Source: Paraburkholderia bryophila (GTDB taxonomy: Bacteria; Pseudomonadota; Gammaproteobacteria; Burkholderiales; Burkholderiaceae). Taken from it: a stretch of DNA of 64,000 nucleotides. The notes below the pieces were generated by a model. The model worked only from the letters and a program-made list of their open reading frames with translations. It was not told the DNA's origin and did no database searches. The stretch is taken from contig NZ_QLTK01000026.1 in the NCBI RefSeq assembly GCF_003269035.1, positions 42,529-106,528 of the forward strand, written 5' to 3'. Below are positions 44,668 through 53,968 of this stretch, one piece after another (position 1 is the stretch's first letter; each line of letters begins with the position of its first letter). The translations under genes and the position numbers were made by a program.

Positions 44668-47600
44668 ATGGCAAGCCTCAACAAAGCATCATTAGCCTCC
44701 TCCATGCAGACCGTGCGCGACGTCGCGCAGTCGCGCCGTACCCGGCGCGTCCTGATCGGTCTGCTGATCTTCGTCGTATTGTTCGGTCTGCTGGGCTTCT
44801 TCGCGGCGCCGCCGCTGATTCGCCATATCGCAGAGCAACAACTCAGCAAACAGCTCGACCGTCCGGCCACTATCGGCCGGATTGCGCTGAATCCCTATAC
44901 GCTTCGACTCGAAGCCGACCGCGTGCATATTGGCGATAAGGGCGGCGCGGGCGATTTCGTCGATATTTCGCGGCTCATCGTGAAGGCGTCGTGGAGTTCG
45001 CTGTTTCGCGCGGCGCCGATCGTCGACGAAGTGCAGCTCGACTCGCCGCGCTTTCATATTGTTCGGTACGACGCGCAGCGCTTCAATTTCACCGACCTGA
45101 TCGAGAAATTCTCGAAACAGCCGGCCCAACCCGACAGCAAGCCGACGCTGTTTTCCGTGTCGAATATTCGCCTCGAAAACGGCCAGATCACGTTCGACGA
45201 CAAACTGCTCGGCGTGACCCATGTGATCGATCAATGGAAGCTCGGGATTCCGTTTGTCGCCACGTTGCCGTCGAAAACCGACATCTTCGTCGAACCGTTG
45301 CTGCGCGCGCGGATCGACGGTAGTCCGCTGGCGATCGACGGCAAGACCAAGCCGTTCGCCGCCTCGCGTGAATCGGAAGTGTCGCTGCGCTTCGACGGGC
45401 TCGACGTGCCGCGGCTCATGTCGTATGTGCCGACCAAGCTGCCGGTGATCGTGCAGTCCGGCAAGCTGTCCACCGACCTCAAGCTCAACTTCGTGATCTC
45501 GAACGACGCGCCTTCGCTGCGCGTAGCCGGCACCGTCGATATGAACGACGTGGACGTGCGGGATCAGGGCACGGCGCCGTTCTTCGCGGCCCACGCCGTG
45601 CATGTGGCCGCCGCGACGCTCGAGCCGTTGAAGAGCCTGTATCACTTCGACGAGATCCGCATCGACGCGCCGAGCGCCGATCTGGCGCGCGATAAAAACG
45701 GTGTGTTGAGTGTCGAGCGGATGTTCGCGCCGGCGCCGACGGCGTCTGGAACGGCCGCTGCGTCCGCACCGGCGGCGGCATCGGCAACTGCCTCGGCGGC
45801 CAGGACCGCCAGCGCACCGGCTGCCGCATCCGGCGCCGCTGCAACGGAAACGGCCGCCGCGCCGCCGCTGGATCTGGCGATCAAACGCTTCGTGCTGAAT
45901 GACGGCACCGTGAACGTTCACGACGAAGCCGCCTCGCGGCCTGTCGACATCGGTCTGCAAAAGCTGGCTGTGACGCTGACCGATTTCTCGACGCTCGCCA
46001 CCGCGCCGGCGCATTACACGCTGAATACCGATTTCAAGGACGGCGCCGGTTCGCTCGGCGCGGCGGGCGCGTTCGGCCTCGTCGCGAAGACCGCGAGCGC
46101 GAAGCTCGATCTGAAGTCGTTGAAGCTGCCGCTGCTGCAGCCTTATATCGACACCGCAACCGCCGCGCAAGTGACCGACGGCGCGCTGTCCGCCACCGCG
46201 AATATCGGCGCGAACTGGGCGAAAGCGCCGGTCGCCGTGATGCTCGACGACACGCAACTCGATCTGCAATCTTTGAAGCTGGCGGCGCGCGGCGGCAAGC
46301 AGCCGCTCGTCGCGCTGGCGCAGGCGCAGGTGAGCATCAAGCAGGTGGACGTGGCGGCCCGCACCGCGGATATCACGAGCCTCGAGACGACCGGTCTCTC
46401 GGTCGACGCGCAACGCCTGAAAGACGGCAGCATCAATCTCACGTCGCTGGCTGGTCCGCACGAAGCCGAGCCGCAGCGAACGGCGATTCACGCGGTCAAG
46501 AAGGCGCAGGAGCAAGGGCCCGCGTGGCACTACAAGATCGGTGAACTGAACCTGAAAGACGCGACCGCCAATTTCACCGACAACACCACGCCGCAACCCG
46601 TGCGCTTGAGCATCACGCCGTTGCAGTTGAAGGTGCAGCAGATCAGCGACGACCTCAGCCGTCCGCTTCCGGTCGATCTGCAGGCCACGTTGAACAGGAA
46701 AGGCACGCTCGGCGTGAAGGGCGACGTCACGGCCACGCCGCTCAAGGTCGCGGTCAAGGTGAATGCGAACCGGCTCGACGCTGCCGCTTTCGAACCGTAC
46801 TTCGGCAGCAAGCTCAACGCGGTGATCGCAAGCGCGTTGCTCAACGCGAACGGCGAACTGGCGCTGAGCCAGGCGAAGTCGTTGAAGGCGAACTATCGCG
46901 GCGACATGGCGCTGGTCGACGTACGGATGCTCGACAAGGCGACTTCCGACCCGTTCGCGGGCTGGGGCTCGCTCGCACTGACCAACCTCAAGGCCGATTA
47001 CGACGAGCGCGGCACGGAAGTGGACGCCGGCAAAGTCACCTTCACGAAATTCTACGGACGCGTGTTGCTCGACGCGCAAGGCAAGCTGAACCTGAAGGAT
47101 GTCGTGGCGCATGAAAGCGGCGCGGCCCAATCGCTCACGCGCGACAAGAGCGGCGCCGAACCGGTGCCGCTGACGCCGCAAGCGCCGCCGGTGGCGTCCG
47201 CACCCGTGCCGGCTTCGGTGGCCACACCCGCCACGCCCGCCACCGTGACGGCCGCCACGCCGCCGCAAAGCCCGGTCAAGCTGCACTTCGGTCAACTGGT
47301 GCTGCAGCAAGGCCGCGTGACCTATACGGATAACTTCATCAAGCCGAATTTCACGGCGAATCTGGTCGGCATTACAGGCACGATCGGCGCGTTCGGCACG
47401 CAATCCACGACGGCCGCGCCGGTCGACGTCGCCGCGAAACTGGCGGCGAATGGACCGCTATCGATTCGCGGCACGGTCAATCCGCTGATCGCGAAACCGG
47501 CGCTCGATCTGACGGCGAGCGCGCACGATATCGAACTGACCAACCTCACGCCGTATTCGGCGAAATATGCCGGCTATCCGATCACCAAGGGCAAGCTGAA

Positions 47601-48462
47601 CGTCGATCTGCACTACAAGCTCGATAACGATCAGTTGAACGCGAACAATCACCTGTTCATCGATCAACTCACGTTCGGCGATCACGTGCAGAACGATACG
47701 GCGACCAAACTGCCGGTGCGTCTTGCGATCTCGCTGCTGAAGAATTCGCGCGGTGAAATCGACGTCAATCTGCCGGTCTCGGGTTCGTTGTCGAATCCTG
47801 AATTCAGCGTTGGCGGACTGATCTGGCATGCGGTGCTCAACCTGCTGCAGAAGGCCGTGACCGCGCCATTCTCGCTGATCGCCAACGCGTTCGGCGGCAG
47901 CGGTGAGGAATTGGGCTACGTCGAATTCGAGCCGGGTTCCGCGAAACTCACGGACGCCGACAACAAGAAGCTCGACACGATCGTCAAGGCGCTGGCCGAC
48001 AAGACGTCGGTCAAGATGGACCTGATCGGCCGCGTCGACCCGGCGGTCGACGAACCCGCGTTGCGTACGCAATACGTGGATCGTCTGGTCAAGCAGCAGA
48101 AGATCAAGGACGTGGTGGGCAACGGCGAGAGCGTCGACCTGTCGACGGTCACGGTCGATCCGAAGGATTACGACAAGTATTTGACCAAGGCCTACAAGTC
48201 CGCCGACTTCAAGAAGCCGCGCAATTTCGTCGGCCTGACCAAGAGCCTGCCGGACGATGAAATGAAGAGTGCGATCGCCGCCAATGCACCGATCGACGAC
48301 GCCAGTCTGCGTCAACTCGCGCAGCAGCGGGCGCAAAGCGTGCAGCAGTATCTGGACGGCAAGATCGACAGCAGCCGCGTGTTTATCGTTGCGCCGAAGC
48401 TGACCGCCGACGGTATCAAGGACAAGGGCGCGACCACGCGGGTCGACTTTGGTTTGAAGTGA
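44668..48462 (+). CDS. Large AsmA-like DUF748 envelope protein with OmpA-like C-terminus
   Basis: Inner-membrane anchored protein of about 1264 aa. One N-terminal transmembrane helix (about 25-50, VLIGLLIFVVLFGLLGFFAA) is followed by the start of an AsmA/DUF748 fold (PPLIRHIAEQQLSKQLDRPA, IGRIALNPYTLRLEADRVHI). The long periplasmic part is predicted beta-rich, a groove-like bridge of the kind used by AsmA-family proteins for phospholipid transport between membranes. Two low-complexity Ala/Pro linkers (about 350-395 and 825-870) break it up. The last 190 residues contain an OmpA-like stretch (VEFEPGSAKLTDADNKKLDT) that could touch peptidoglycan. The exact start is uncertain (44554, 44668 or 44704). 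Confidence 0.85.
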   Translation: MASLNKASLASSMQTVRDVAQSRRTRRVLIGLLIFVVLFGLLGFFAAPPLIRHIAEQQLSKQLDRPATIGRIALNPYTLRLEADRVHIGDKGGAGDFVDISRLIVKASWSSLFRAAPIVDEVQLDSPRFHIVRYDAQRFNFTDLIEKFSKQPAQPDSKPTLFSVSNIRLENGQITFDDKLLGVTHVIDQWKLGIPFVATLPSKTDIFVEPLLRARIDGSPLAIDGKTKPFAASRESEVSLRFDGLDVPRLMSYVPTKLPVIVQSGKLSTDLKLNFVISNDAPSLRVAGTVDMNDVDVRDQGTAPFFAAHAVHVAAATLEPLKSLYHFDEIRIDAPSADLARDKNGVLSVERMFAPAPTASGTAAASAPAAASATASAARTASAPAAASGAAATETAAAPPLDLAIKRFVLNDGTVNVHDEAASRPVDIGLQKLAVTLTDFSTLATAPAHYTLNTDFKDGAGSLGAAGAFGLVAKTASAKLDLKSLKLPLLQPYIDTATAAQVTDGALSATANIGANWAKAPVAVMLDDTQLDLQSLKLAARGGKQPLVALAQAQVSIKQVDVAARTADITSLETTGLSVDAQRLKDGSINLTSLAGPHEAEPQRTAIHAVKKAQEQGPAWHYKIGELNLKDATANFTDNTTPQPVRLSITPLQLKVQQISDDLSRPLPVDLQATLNRKGTLGVKGDVTATPLKVAVKVNANRLDAAAFEPYFGSKLNAVIASALLNANGELALSQAKSLKANYRGDMALVDVRMLDKATSDPFAGWGSLALTNLKADYDERGTEVDAGKVTFTKFYGRVLLDAQGKLNLKDVVAHESGAAQSLTRDKSGAEPVPLTPQAPPVASAPVPASVATPATPATVTAATPPQSPVKLHFGQLVLQQGRVTYTDNFIKPNFTANLVGITGTIGAFGTQSTTAAPVDVAAKLAANGPLSIRGTVNPLIAKPALDLTASAHDIELTNLTPYSAKYAGYPITKGKLNVDLHYKLDNDQLNANNHLFIDQLTFGDHVQNDTATKLPVRLAISLLKNSRGEIDVNLPVSGSLSNPEFSVGGLIWHAVLNLLQKAVTAPFSLIANAFGGSGEELGYVEFEPGSAKLTDADNKKLDTIVKALADKTSVKMDLIGRVDPAVDEPALRTQYVDRLVKQQKIKDVVGNGESVDLSTVTVDPKDYDKYLTKAYKSADFKKPRNFVGLTKSLPDDEMKSAIAANAPIDDASLRQLAQQRAQSVQQYLDGKIDSSRVFIVAPKLTADGIKDKGATTRVDFGLK

Positions 48463-48547
48463 CGTGAATGGGGTGGCTTCTGCCTGAGGCCCATCGGGTA
48501 GCCGAGCACTGTGTGCTGCGTGCTGCCCGCGCGCGCCAAGGCACGCG

Positions 48548-48568
48548 GCGGCACGCAGTACGTGCCGC
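48548..48568 (-). terminator. Hairpin after the MocR gene
   Basis: An 8-bp perfect stem (48548-48555 with 48561-48568) with a 5-base loop lies just past the MocR stop, in the gap between two convergent genes. There is no T run, so a terminator role is only possible. Confidence 0.35.
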
Positions 48569-48572
48569 GCTA

Positions 48573-50135
48573 TCAGGCGGCGCGCGTCGGCTTCTTCAGC
48601 GCGGTCTGCTCGATCACGCGCGCCAGCGTGTCGAACGCGGGGCCGATCTTCTCGTTCGGCACGCAGGCATAGCCCAGCAGCAAACCGCGCCGCGCGGGCG
48701 TGTCGCTGCTGTAGTAGCTCGCGAGCGGACGCACGATCACGCCGGCATCGTAAGCGGCGGCGGTCACCGCACGATCGTTTGCGTGATCCGGCAGACCGAG
48801 CACCAGATGCAAACCGGCTTCGTCGCCCATGACCGGCAGTTCGCTGCCGAAGCGCGCGGTGATCGCGTCGATCAGAATCTGCCTGCGCTCGCCGTACAAC
48901 GCGCGCATGCGCCGAACGTGCGACGTGAGGTGGCCGTCCATGATGAAGTCGGTCATCACCGCCTGCTGCATCAACTGTCCCTCACGATACAACTCCGCGA
49001 CGCCGGTCCGGAACGTCTCTACCAGGTGCTCCGGCGCGATCATGTAGCCGATCCGCAAGCCGGGAAACAGCATCTTGCCGAGGCTGCCCACGTAGATCAC
49101 CTGGCCGGCTTCGTCGAGTCCCTGCAGCGAGGCGAGCGGACGGCTGCCGTAGCGGAACTCGCTGTCGTAGTCGTCCTCGATGATCCAGACATTGTGCTGA
49201 CGCGCGTATTCGAGCAGCGTGCGGCGGCGCGCGAGGCTCATTACCATACCGAGCGGATATTGATGCGATGGCGTGACGAGCGCGAGTCGCGGCGGCTGTT
49301 GCAGATCCTGCTCGCGCGGATTCAGACCTTCGGCGTCCACGGGCACCGGCACCAGCGTGATTCCCGACGATTGCAGCACGCTGCGCGCGCCCCAATAGCA
49401 AGGCTCTTCGACCCACGCGCGATCGCCGACGTCGGTCAATAAACGCACCGCCAGATCGATCGATTGGTGAATACCCGTGGTGATGATGATTTGATCGGGC
49501 GTGCAATTCACCGAGCGCGCCACGCGCAGATAGTCGGACAGCGCCCGCCGCAATGGCCGATAACCGCCGCCCGGCGCGTAGGTGAGCAGATCGGGATTGG
49601 CCTCCTTCCACAACCTGGCCTGCAGGCGGCTCCACGTACGCGCGGGAAATTCCGCGACGTCGGGTACGCCCGGCATGAAAGCACCCCATTGCTTGGCGGA
49701 TACACCCGCTTTGTCGATCAGCCGGCGCCCGCGCGCCGACAGGTCGGCGAGATCGCGTTTGGGCGGCGCTGGCGCTGCATTTGCCGGTGGCTCCGCGGCA
49801 GCGCGCTTCTGCGCGTCGACACTCGTCACGACCGGCTGCTTGCGCGCGTTCATGGCAGCCGTGTCCGGTCTCGTGTCCGCGACATATGTGCCGCTGCCGG
49901 TGGTCGAGATCACATAGCCCTCGGCGGTCAACTGATCGTAGACGTGCAGGACGGTATTGCGCGCAATGCCGAGGTCTTCGGCGAGCGTGCGTGAACTCGG
50001 CAGCTTGGTGCCGGGCGGCAACTGGCCGGTCAGAATGGCCTGCTGCATCAGTCGCAGCGTCTGTCTGTAGACCGGCTCGGCGGCCGTGCGGTCGAGCCTC
50101 GCGGCGAGCCAATCCGACAAGATCACGGTGTCCAA
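48573..50135 (-). CDS. MocR/GabR-type regulator (GntR HTH fused to aminotransferase)
   Basis: Transcriptional regulator of 520 aa. A GntR winged helix (about 18-85: PVYRQTLRLMQQAILTGQLP, PSSRTLAEDLGIARNTVLHVY) is joined by an Ala/Pro/Lys linker (about 86-130) to a fold-type I aminotransferase domain. The PLP-binding Lys lies in YVGSLGKMLFPGLRIGY, and IIEDDYDSEFRY carries the cofactor-binding Asp and Tyr. The start appears to be TTG 50135; an in-frame GTG lies at 50126. It is divergent from a polyamine-type ABC operon, with direct repeats between them, so it probably senses an amine through PLP and controls that operon (inference). Confidence 0.9.
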   Translation of the reverse strand: MDTVILSDWLAARLDRTAAEPVYRQTLRLMQQAILTGQLPPGTKLPSSRTLAEDLGIARNTVLHVYDQLTAEGYVISTTGSGTYVADTRPDTAAMNARKQPVVTSVDAQKRAAAEPPANAAPAPPKRDLADLSARGRRLIDKAGVSAKQWGAFMPGVPDVAEFPARTWSRLQARLWKEANPDLLTYAPGGGYRPLRRALSDYLRVARSVNCTPDQIIITTGIHQSIDLAVRLLTDVGDRAWVEEPCYWGARSVLQSSGITLVPVPVDAEGLNPREQDLQQPPRLALVTPSHQYPLGMVMSLARRRTLLEYARQHNVWIIEDDYDSEFRYGSRPLASLQGLDEAGQVIYVGSLGKMLFPGLRIGYMIAPEHLVETFRTGVAELYREGQLMQQAVMTDFIMDGHLTSHVRRMRALYGERRQILIDAITARFGSELPVMGDEAGLHLVLGLPDHANDRAVTAAAYDAGVIVRPLASYYSSDTPARRGLLLGYACVPNEKIGPAFDTLARVIEQTALKKPTRAA

Positions 50136-50136
50136 G

Positions 50137-50179
50137 TGGTTCTATCCGGAATAATGAAATGGTTCCCTATTGTAGAACC
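50137..50179. promoter_or_regulatory. Candidate MocR binding sites
   Basis: TGGTTCTA (50137-50144) and TGGTTCCCTA (50160-50169) are direct repeats 23 bp apart, about two helical turns; TAGAACC (50173-50179) is an inverted half-site next to the second. Direct repeats combined with an inverted half-site are the usual target pattern of MocR proteins. The element touches the regulator's own start codon and the control region of the transporter operon. Confidence 0.55.
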
Positions 50180-50265
50180 GTAACGGTCTATAGTGAGCCA
50201 CGCAATTGACACAATCCCGCTGTTTCGCAGGGGAAGCCAGCTGGATCGCAGAGGAGACTGGAGCG

Positions 50266-51375
50266 ATGAAAACCGATGACGTGATCGTCAGCTTTCGCGG
50301 TGTGCGCAAGACCTACGACGGCGAAACGCTGGTCGTCAAACAACTCGATCTGGACATTTATCAGGGCGAATTTCTGACGCTGCTCGGACCGTCGGGATCG
50401 GGCAAAACCACTTGCCTGATGATGCTGGCGGGTTTCGAATTTCCCACTGGCGGAGAGATCTGGCTCGACGGCACGTTGCTCAATACGGTGCCGCCGCACA
50501 AGCGCAACATCGGCATGGTGTTTCAGAACTACGCGCTGTTTCCGCACCTGACGGTCGAGCAGAACGTGGCGTATCCCCTGACCGTGCGCAAGGTTTCGGC
50601 GCAGGAGCGTGCGGAGCGCACGCATAACGCACTGAAAATGGTGCGTATGGAGAGCTTCGCGAAGCGCTATCCGGCGCAGTTGTCGGGCGGCCAGCAGCAA
50701 CGTATCGCGCTCGCCCGTGCCCTGGTGTTCGAGCCGAAGCTCGTGCTGATGGACGAACCGCTCGGCGCGCTGGACAAACAGTTGCGCGAACACATGCAAT
50801 ACGAACTCAAGTCGTTGCACGAGAAGCTCGGCGTCACCTTCGTGTACGTCACGCACGATCAAGGCGAAGCGCTGACTATGTCCGATCGCGTCGCGGTGTT
50901 CGATAAAGGCATCGTGCAGCAACTCGATACCGTCGACCGTTTGTACGAATCGCCGTGCAACGAGTTCGTCGCCAACTTTATCGGCGACAGCAACAAGCTG
51001 CGCGGCACGATCGCGAATGTCGACGGCGAGTTCTGCGAGTTTCATCTGAGCGACGGTACGCGTCTCACGGGCCGCAATATCGGCGGCGCGCGGGCGGGTA
51101 CGTCGGCCGTCGCGTGCATCCGGCCCGAGCGCATGAAACTGGCCAACCGCTCGGCGAACGGCGAGCGGCACGCCGGCGCCAATGCGCTCAGCGGCGAAGC
51201 GCGCGGGCTGATCTATTTCGGCGACCACGTGCGAATGCGCTGCGGTCTGCCGCAGCAGGACGAGTGCTTCGTCAAGGTGCCGCTTGGCACGGCGGCACTC
51301 GATACATTCTCACCCGGCGCGCCGGTCGCGTTGGAGTTCGCACCGGAGCATCTACGGGTTTTCGCCGACGCGTAA
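50266..51375 (+). CDS. Polyamine-type ABC transporter ATPase (PotA-like)
   Basis: Cytoplasmic ATPase of 369 aa. Walker A GPSGSGKTT (about 43-51), signature LSGGQQQR, Walker B LVLMDEPLGALD and the switch His in YVTHDQGEAL are all intact. The C-terminal TOBE domain (from about 285: IRPERMKLANRS) is usual for PotA/spermidine-putrescine importers. GGAGACTGGAGCG precedes the ATG. It is the first gene of an operon with a binding protein and two permeases, the standard make-up of a putrescine or spermidine importer; GABA or related amines are possible given the MocR regulator. Confidence 0.92.
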   Translation: MKTDDVIVSFRGVRKTYDGETLVVKQLDLDIYQGEFLTLLGPSGSGKTTCLMMLAGFEFPTGGEIWLDGTLLNTVPPHKRNIGMVFQNYALFPHLTVEQNVAYPLTVRKVSAQERAERTHNALKMVRMESFAKRYPAQLSGGQQQRIALARALVFEPKLVLMDEPLGALDKQLREHMQYELKSLHEKLGVTFVYVTHDQGEALTMSDRVAVFDKGIVQQLDTVDRLYESPCNEFVANFIGDSNKLRGTIANVDGEFCEFHLSDGTRLTGRNIGGARAGTSAVACIRPERMKLANRSANGERHAGANALSGEARGLIYFGDHVRMRCGLPQQDECFVKVPLGTAALDTFSPGAPVALEFAPEHLRVFADA

Positions 51376-51511
51376 ATACGTTGGGCGTATTGAATGCAGT
51401 GAACATGCCGGGCGTGCAACGCGCCCGACGTGTGTAGGTCTTTTCAGCAGCCATAACAAAACCGAGTCGTACCTGGATTTGAAGCACATCACCCAAGGAG
51501 AGCAACACACC

Positions 51512-52561
51512 ATGAGCAAGATCGTGAAATCGCGCTGCGCCATCGCTGTCGGTGCTGTCGCGCTCGCGCTGGGCGCCGCGCAAGTCAATGCCGCCGAACT
51601 GACGGTGGTCAATTTCGGCGGGGCGAACGGCGACGCGCAGAAGGCGGCATTCAACCAGCCGTTCGAAACGCAGACCAGCAATAAAGTGACGGCCGTCGAA
51701 TACAACGGCGAGCAGGCCAAAGTGAAGGCCATGGTCGAGGCCAAGCACGTGAATTGGGACGTGGTGGAAGTCGAATCGGGCGATATTGGCCGTGGCTGCG
51801 ATGAAGGACTGTACGAAAAGCTCGACTGGTCGAAGCTCGGCAAGAAGTCGGATCTGATTCCCGAGGCCCCGCAAACCTGCGGCGTCGGTTTTTTCGTGTG
51901 GTCGACGGCGCTCGCGTATAACGCCGACAAGCTGAAAACCGCGCCGACCGGCTGGGCCGACTTCTGGGACGTGAAGAAATTCCCGGGCAAACGCGCCATG
52001 CGCAAGGGCGCGCGCTACAACCTCGAATTCGCGTTGATGGCCGACGGCGTGCCGCCGAAAGACGTCTACAAGGTGCTCGCCACGAAAGAAGGCCAGGACC
52101 GCGCGTTCAAGAAGCTCGACGAGTTGAAGCCGAATATCCAATGGTGGGAAGCGGGCGCACAGCCGCCGCAATTCCTCGTGGCGGGCGACGTGGTGATGTC
52201 CACCGCGTACAACGGCCGGATCGACGCCGCGCAGCGCGAAGGCAAGAACCTCAAGGTGGTCTGGAACGGCAGCATTTACGACCTCGACTATTGGGCGATT
52301 CCGAAGGGCACGCCGAACAAGGCGTTGGCCGAGAAGTACATTGCCTATTCGATCTCGTCGAAGCCGCAACAGGACTACGCGCATAACATCGCCTACGGTC
52401 CGGTGAATGTGACGGCAATCAAGGCGCTCGACGCGAAGACGCTCGCCAATCTGCCGAACTCGCCGGCCAACGGCAAGAACGCCGTGCTGCAGAACCTCGC
52501 GTTCTGGACCGACCATGGCGATGAACTGGAGCAGCGGTTCTCATCATGGGCTTCGAAGTAA
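51512..52561 (+). CDS. Periplasmic polyamine-binding protein (PotD/PotF-like)
   Basis: Substrate-binding protein of 349 aa with a signal peptide ending VNAA (residues 1-27). It begins ELTVVNFGGANGDAQKAAF like family members that bind putrescine or related amines; YNGEQAKVKAMVEAKHVNWDVVEVESGD is the early helix-strand region, and YWAIPKGTPNKALAEKYI the late hinge. ATG 51512 follows AAGGAG by 11 bases. It lies 136 bp after the ATPase and is followed by a hairpin before the permeases. The exact amine is not fixed. Confidence 0.9.
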   Translation: MSKIVKSRCAIAVGAVALALGAAQVNAAELTVVNFGGANGDAQKAAFNQPFETQTSNKVTAVEYNGEQAKVKAMVEAKHVNWDVVEVESGDIGRGCDEGLYEKLDWSKLGKKSDLIPEAPQTCGVGFFVWSTALAYNADKLKTAPTGWADFWDVKKFPGKRAMRKGARYNLEFALMADGVPPKDVYKVLATKEGQDRAFKKLDELKPNIQWWEAGAQPPQFLVAGDVVMSTAYNGRIDAAQREGKNLKVVWNGSIYDLDYWAIPKGTPNKALAEKYIAYSISSKPQQDYAHNIAYGPVNVTAIKALDAKTLANLPNSPANGKNAVLQNLAFWTDHGDELEQRFSSWASK

Positions 52562-52622
52562 GCGGTTGAGTTTGAGAAGGCGCGGCGCTATCGATAGAAG
52601 GCCGCGCTGTTTCGAGGCAATG

Positions 52623-52661
52623 AACCGTTCGCGCTTATCAGATAGATGTGCGCGAACGGTT
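52623..52661 (+). other. Intercistronic hairpin between binding protein and permease genes
   Basis: A perfect 12-bp GC-rich stem (52623-52634 with 52650-52661) with a 15-base loop and no T run lies just before the permease ribosome site. It could protect the binding-protein mRNA from 3' decay, so that more binding protein than permease is made. Confidence 0.6.
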
Positions 52662-52675
52662 GGATGGAGACAGGT

Positions 52676-53953
52676 GTGACTACGATGACGATCGCCGCCG
52701 ATTCGACGCCTGAAGCAAGTGGTCGACTCAAGCGTGAACTGAAAGCCGCGGAATCGAAAAAGCGGGCCGTGGCCCTGCTGTTAATCGCGCCGCTCGCCAT
52801 TTTCCTGCTGCTGATTTTTGTCGTGCCGATCGCTGCTCTGTTGACACGCGCGGCACAGAATCCCGAAGTGATCGGCGCGCTGCCGCATACGCTGAATGCG
52901 TTGAGTGCCTGGGACCGCAAGACGCTGCCGCCGGACGCCGCATACGCCGCATTGGCCACGGACCTCACCGCGGTCGCCGATGGCGACGGCATGGGCGCGC
53001 TCGCGCGCCGCCTCAACGTGGAGATTCCCGGTTATCGTTCGCTGGTTGCAAAGTCCGCGCACGCCATGCCCTTTGTCGACGACAACAACAAGCCGCTGCA
53101 ACTCACGCCCGCGCAGGTCCACGCAAAATTCGTCGAACTGGACGAACGCTGGAACGACGTCACTTACTGGCAAGCCATCGCAAAGAACGCCAGTGCGTAT
53201 TCGGCGTTTTATCTGCTCGCTTCGCTGGATCATAAACAGGACGCGTTCGGCCACATCATGCCGACCGATCCCGATCAGCAGATTTACCTCACCGTGTTCG
53301 GCCGCACCTTCGTGATCGGCGCGGTCGTCACGTTCTTCGCGCTGCTGCTCGGTTATCCGCTCGCGTACTGGATTTCGACGCTGTCCGAGCGGCGCGCGAA
53401 TCTGGTCATGATCCTCGTGCTGATTCCGTTCTGGACCTCGATCCTCGTGCGCGTGGCTGCATGGATCGTGATTCTGCAAGGCGAAGGGCTGGTGAATAAA
53501 GCACTAATCGCGAGTGGCCTGATTCACGATCCGCTCGCTCTGCTGTTCAACCGCACCGGCGTCTACATTTCGATGACGCACATCCTGTTGCCGTTCATGA
53601 TCTTGCCGCTGTACAGCGTGATGAAATCCATCCCGCCCACGTATCAGCGCGCTGCCGTGTCGCTCGGCAGTCATCCGTTCGCCGCGTTCTGGCGCGTCTA
53701 TGTGCCCCAGACCTATCCGGGCATCGGCGCGGGCGCCTTGCTGGTGTTCATTCTTGCGATCGGCTACTACATCACGCCGGCTTTGCTCGGCGGGCCTGGC
53801 GATCAGATGGTCAGCTACTACGTCGCGTACTTCACCAACGTGACGATCAACTGGGGCATGGCGTGCGCGCTCGGCGGTCTGCTGCTCGCGGCGACGCTCG
53901 TGCTGTACGTGATTTATGGACGCTTCACGCGTTCGTCATTGAGCCTTGGCTGA
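52676..53953 (+). CDS. ABC transporter permease 1 (PotB-like) with large periplasmic insert
   Basis: Inner-membrane permease of about 425 aa, roughly 100-140 longer than PotB. TM1 is at about 31-56; then comes a hydrophilic segment of about 150 residues (57-208) before TM2 at 211, where PotB has a short loop. The rest is standard, with the EAA-type coupling loop around PPTYQRAAVSLGSHPFAAFWRVYVP (in part). The start is GTG 52676 with GGAG 6 bases upstream, or ATG 52685. The insert is mostly helical by composition and could contact the binding protein (inference). Operon with the preceding and following genes. Confidence 0.88.
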   Translation: MTTMTIAADSTPEASGRLKRELKAAESKKRAVALLLIAPLAIFLLLIFVVPIAALLTRAAQNPEVIGALPHTLNALSAWDRKTLPPDAAYAALATDLTAVADGDGMGALARRLNVEIPGYRSLVAKSAHAMPFVDDNNKPLQLTPAQVHAKFVELDERWNDVTYWQAIAKNASAYSAFYLLASLDHKQDAFGHIMPTDPDQQIYLTVFGRTFVIGAVVTFFALLLGYPLAYWISTLSERRANLVMILVLIPFWTSILVRVAAWIVILQGEGLVNKALIASGLIHDPLALLFNRTGVYISMTHILLPFMILPLYSVMKSIPPTYQRAAVSLGSHPFAAFWRVYVPQTYPGIGAGALLVFILAIGYYITPALLGGPGDQMVSYYVAYFTNVTINWGMACALGGLLLAATLVLYVIYGRFTRSSLSLG

Positions 53954-53968
53954 ACGGAGTCTATTGCG

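Noticed and set aside
44692..47403. A 903-codon minus-strand frame opposite the AsmA-like gene
   Set aside because: Arg/Gln/His-rich antisense translation typical of GC-rich shadows; the plus strand is a clear protein.
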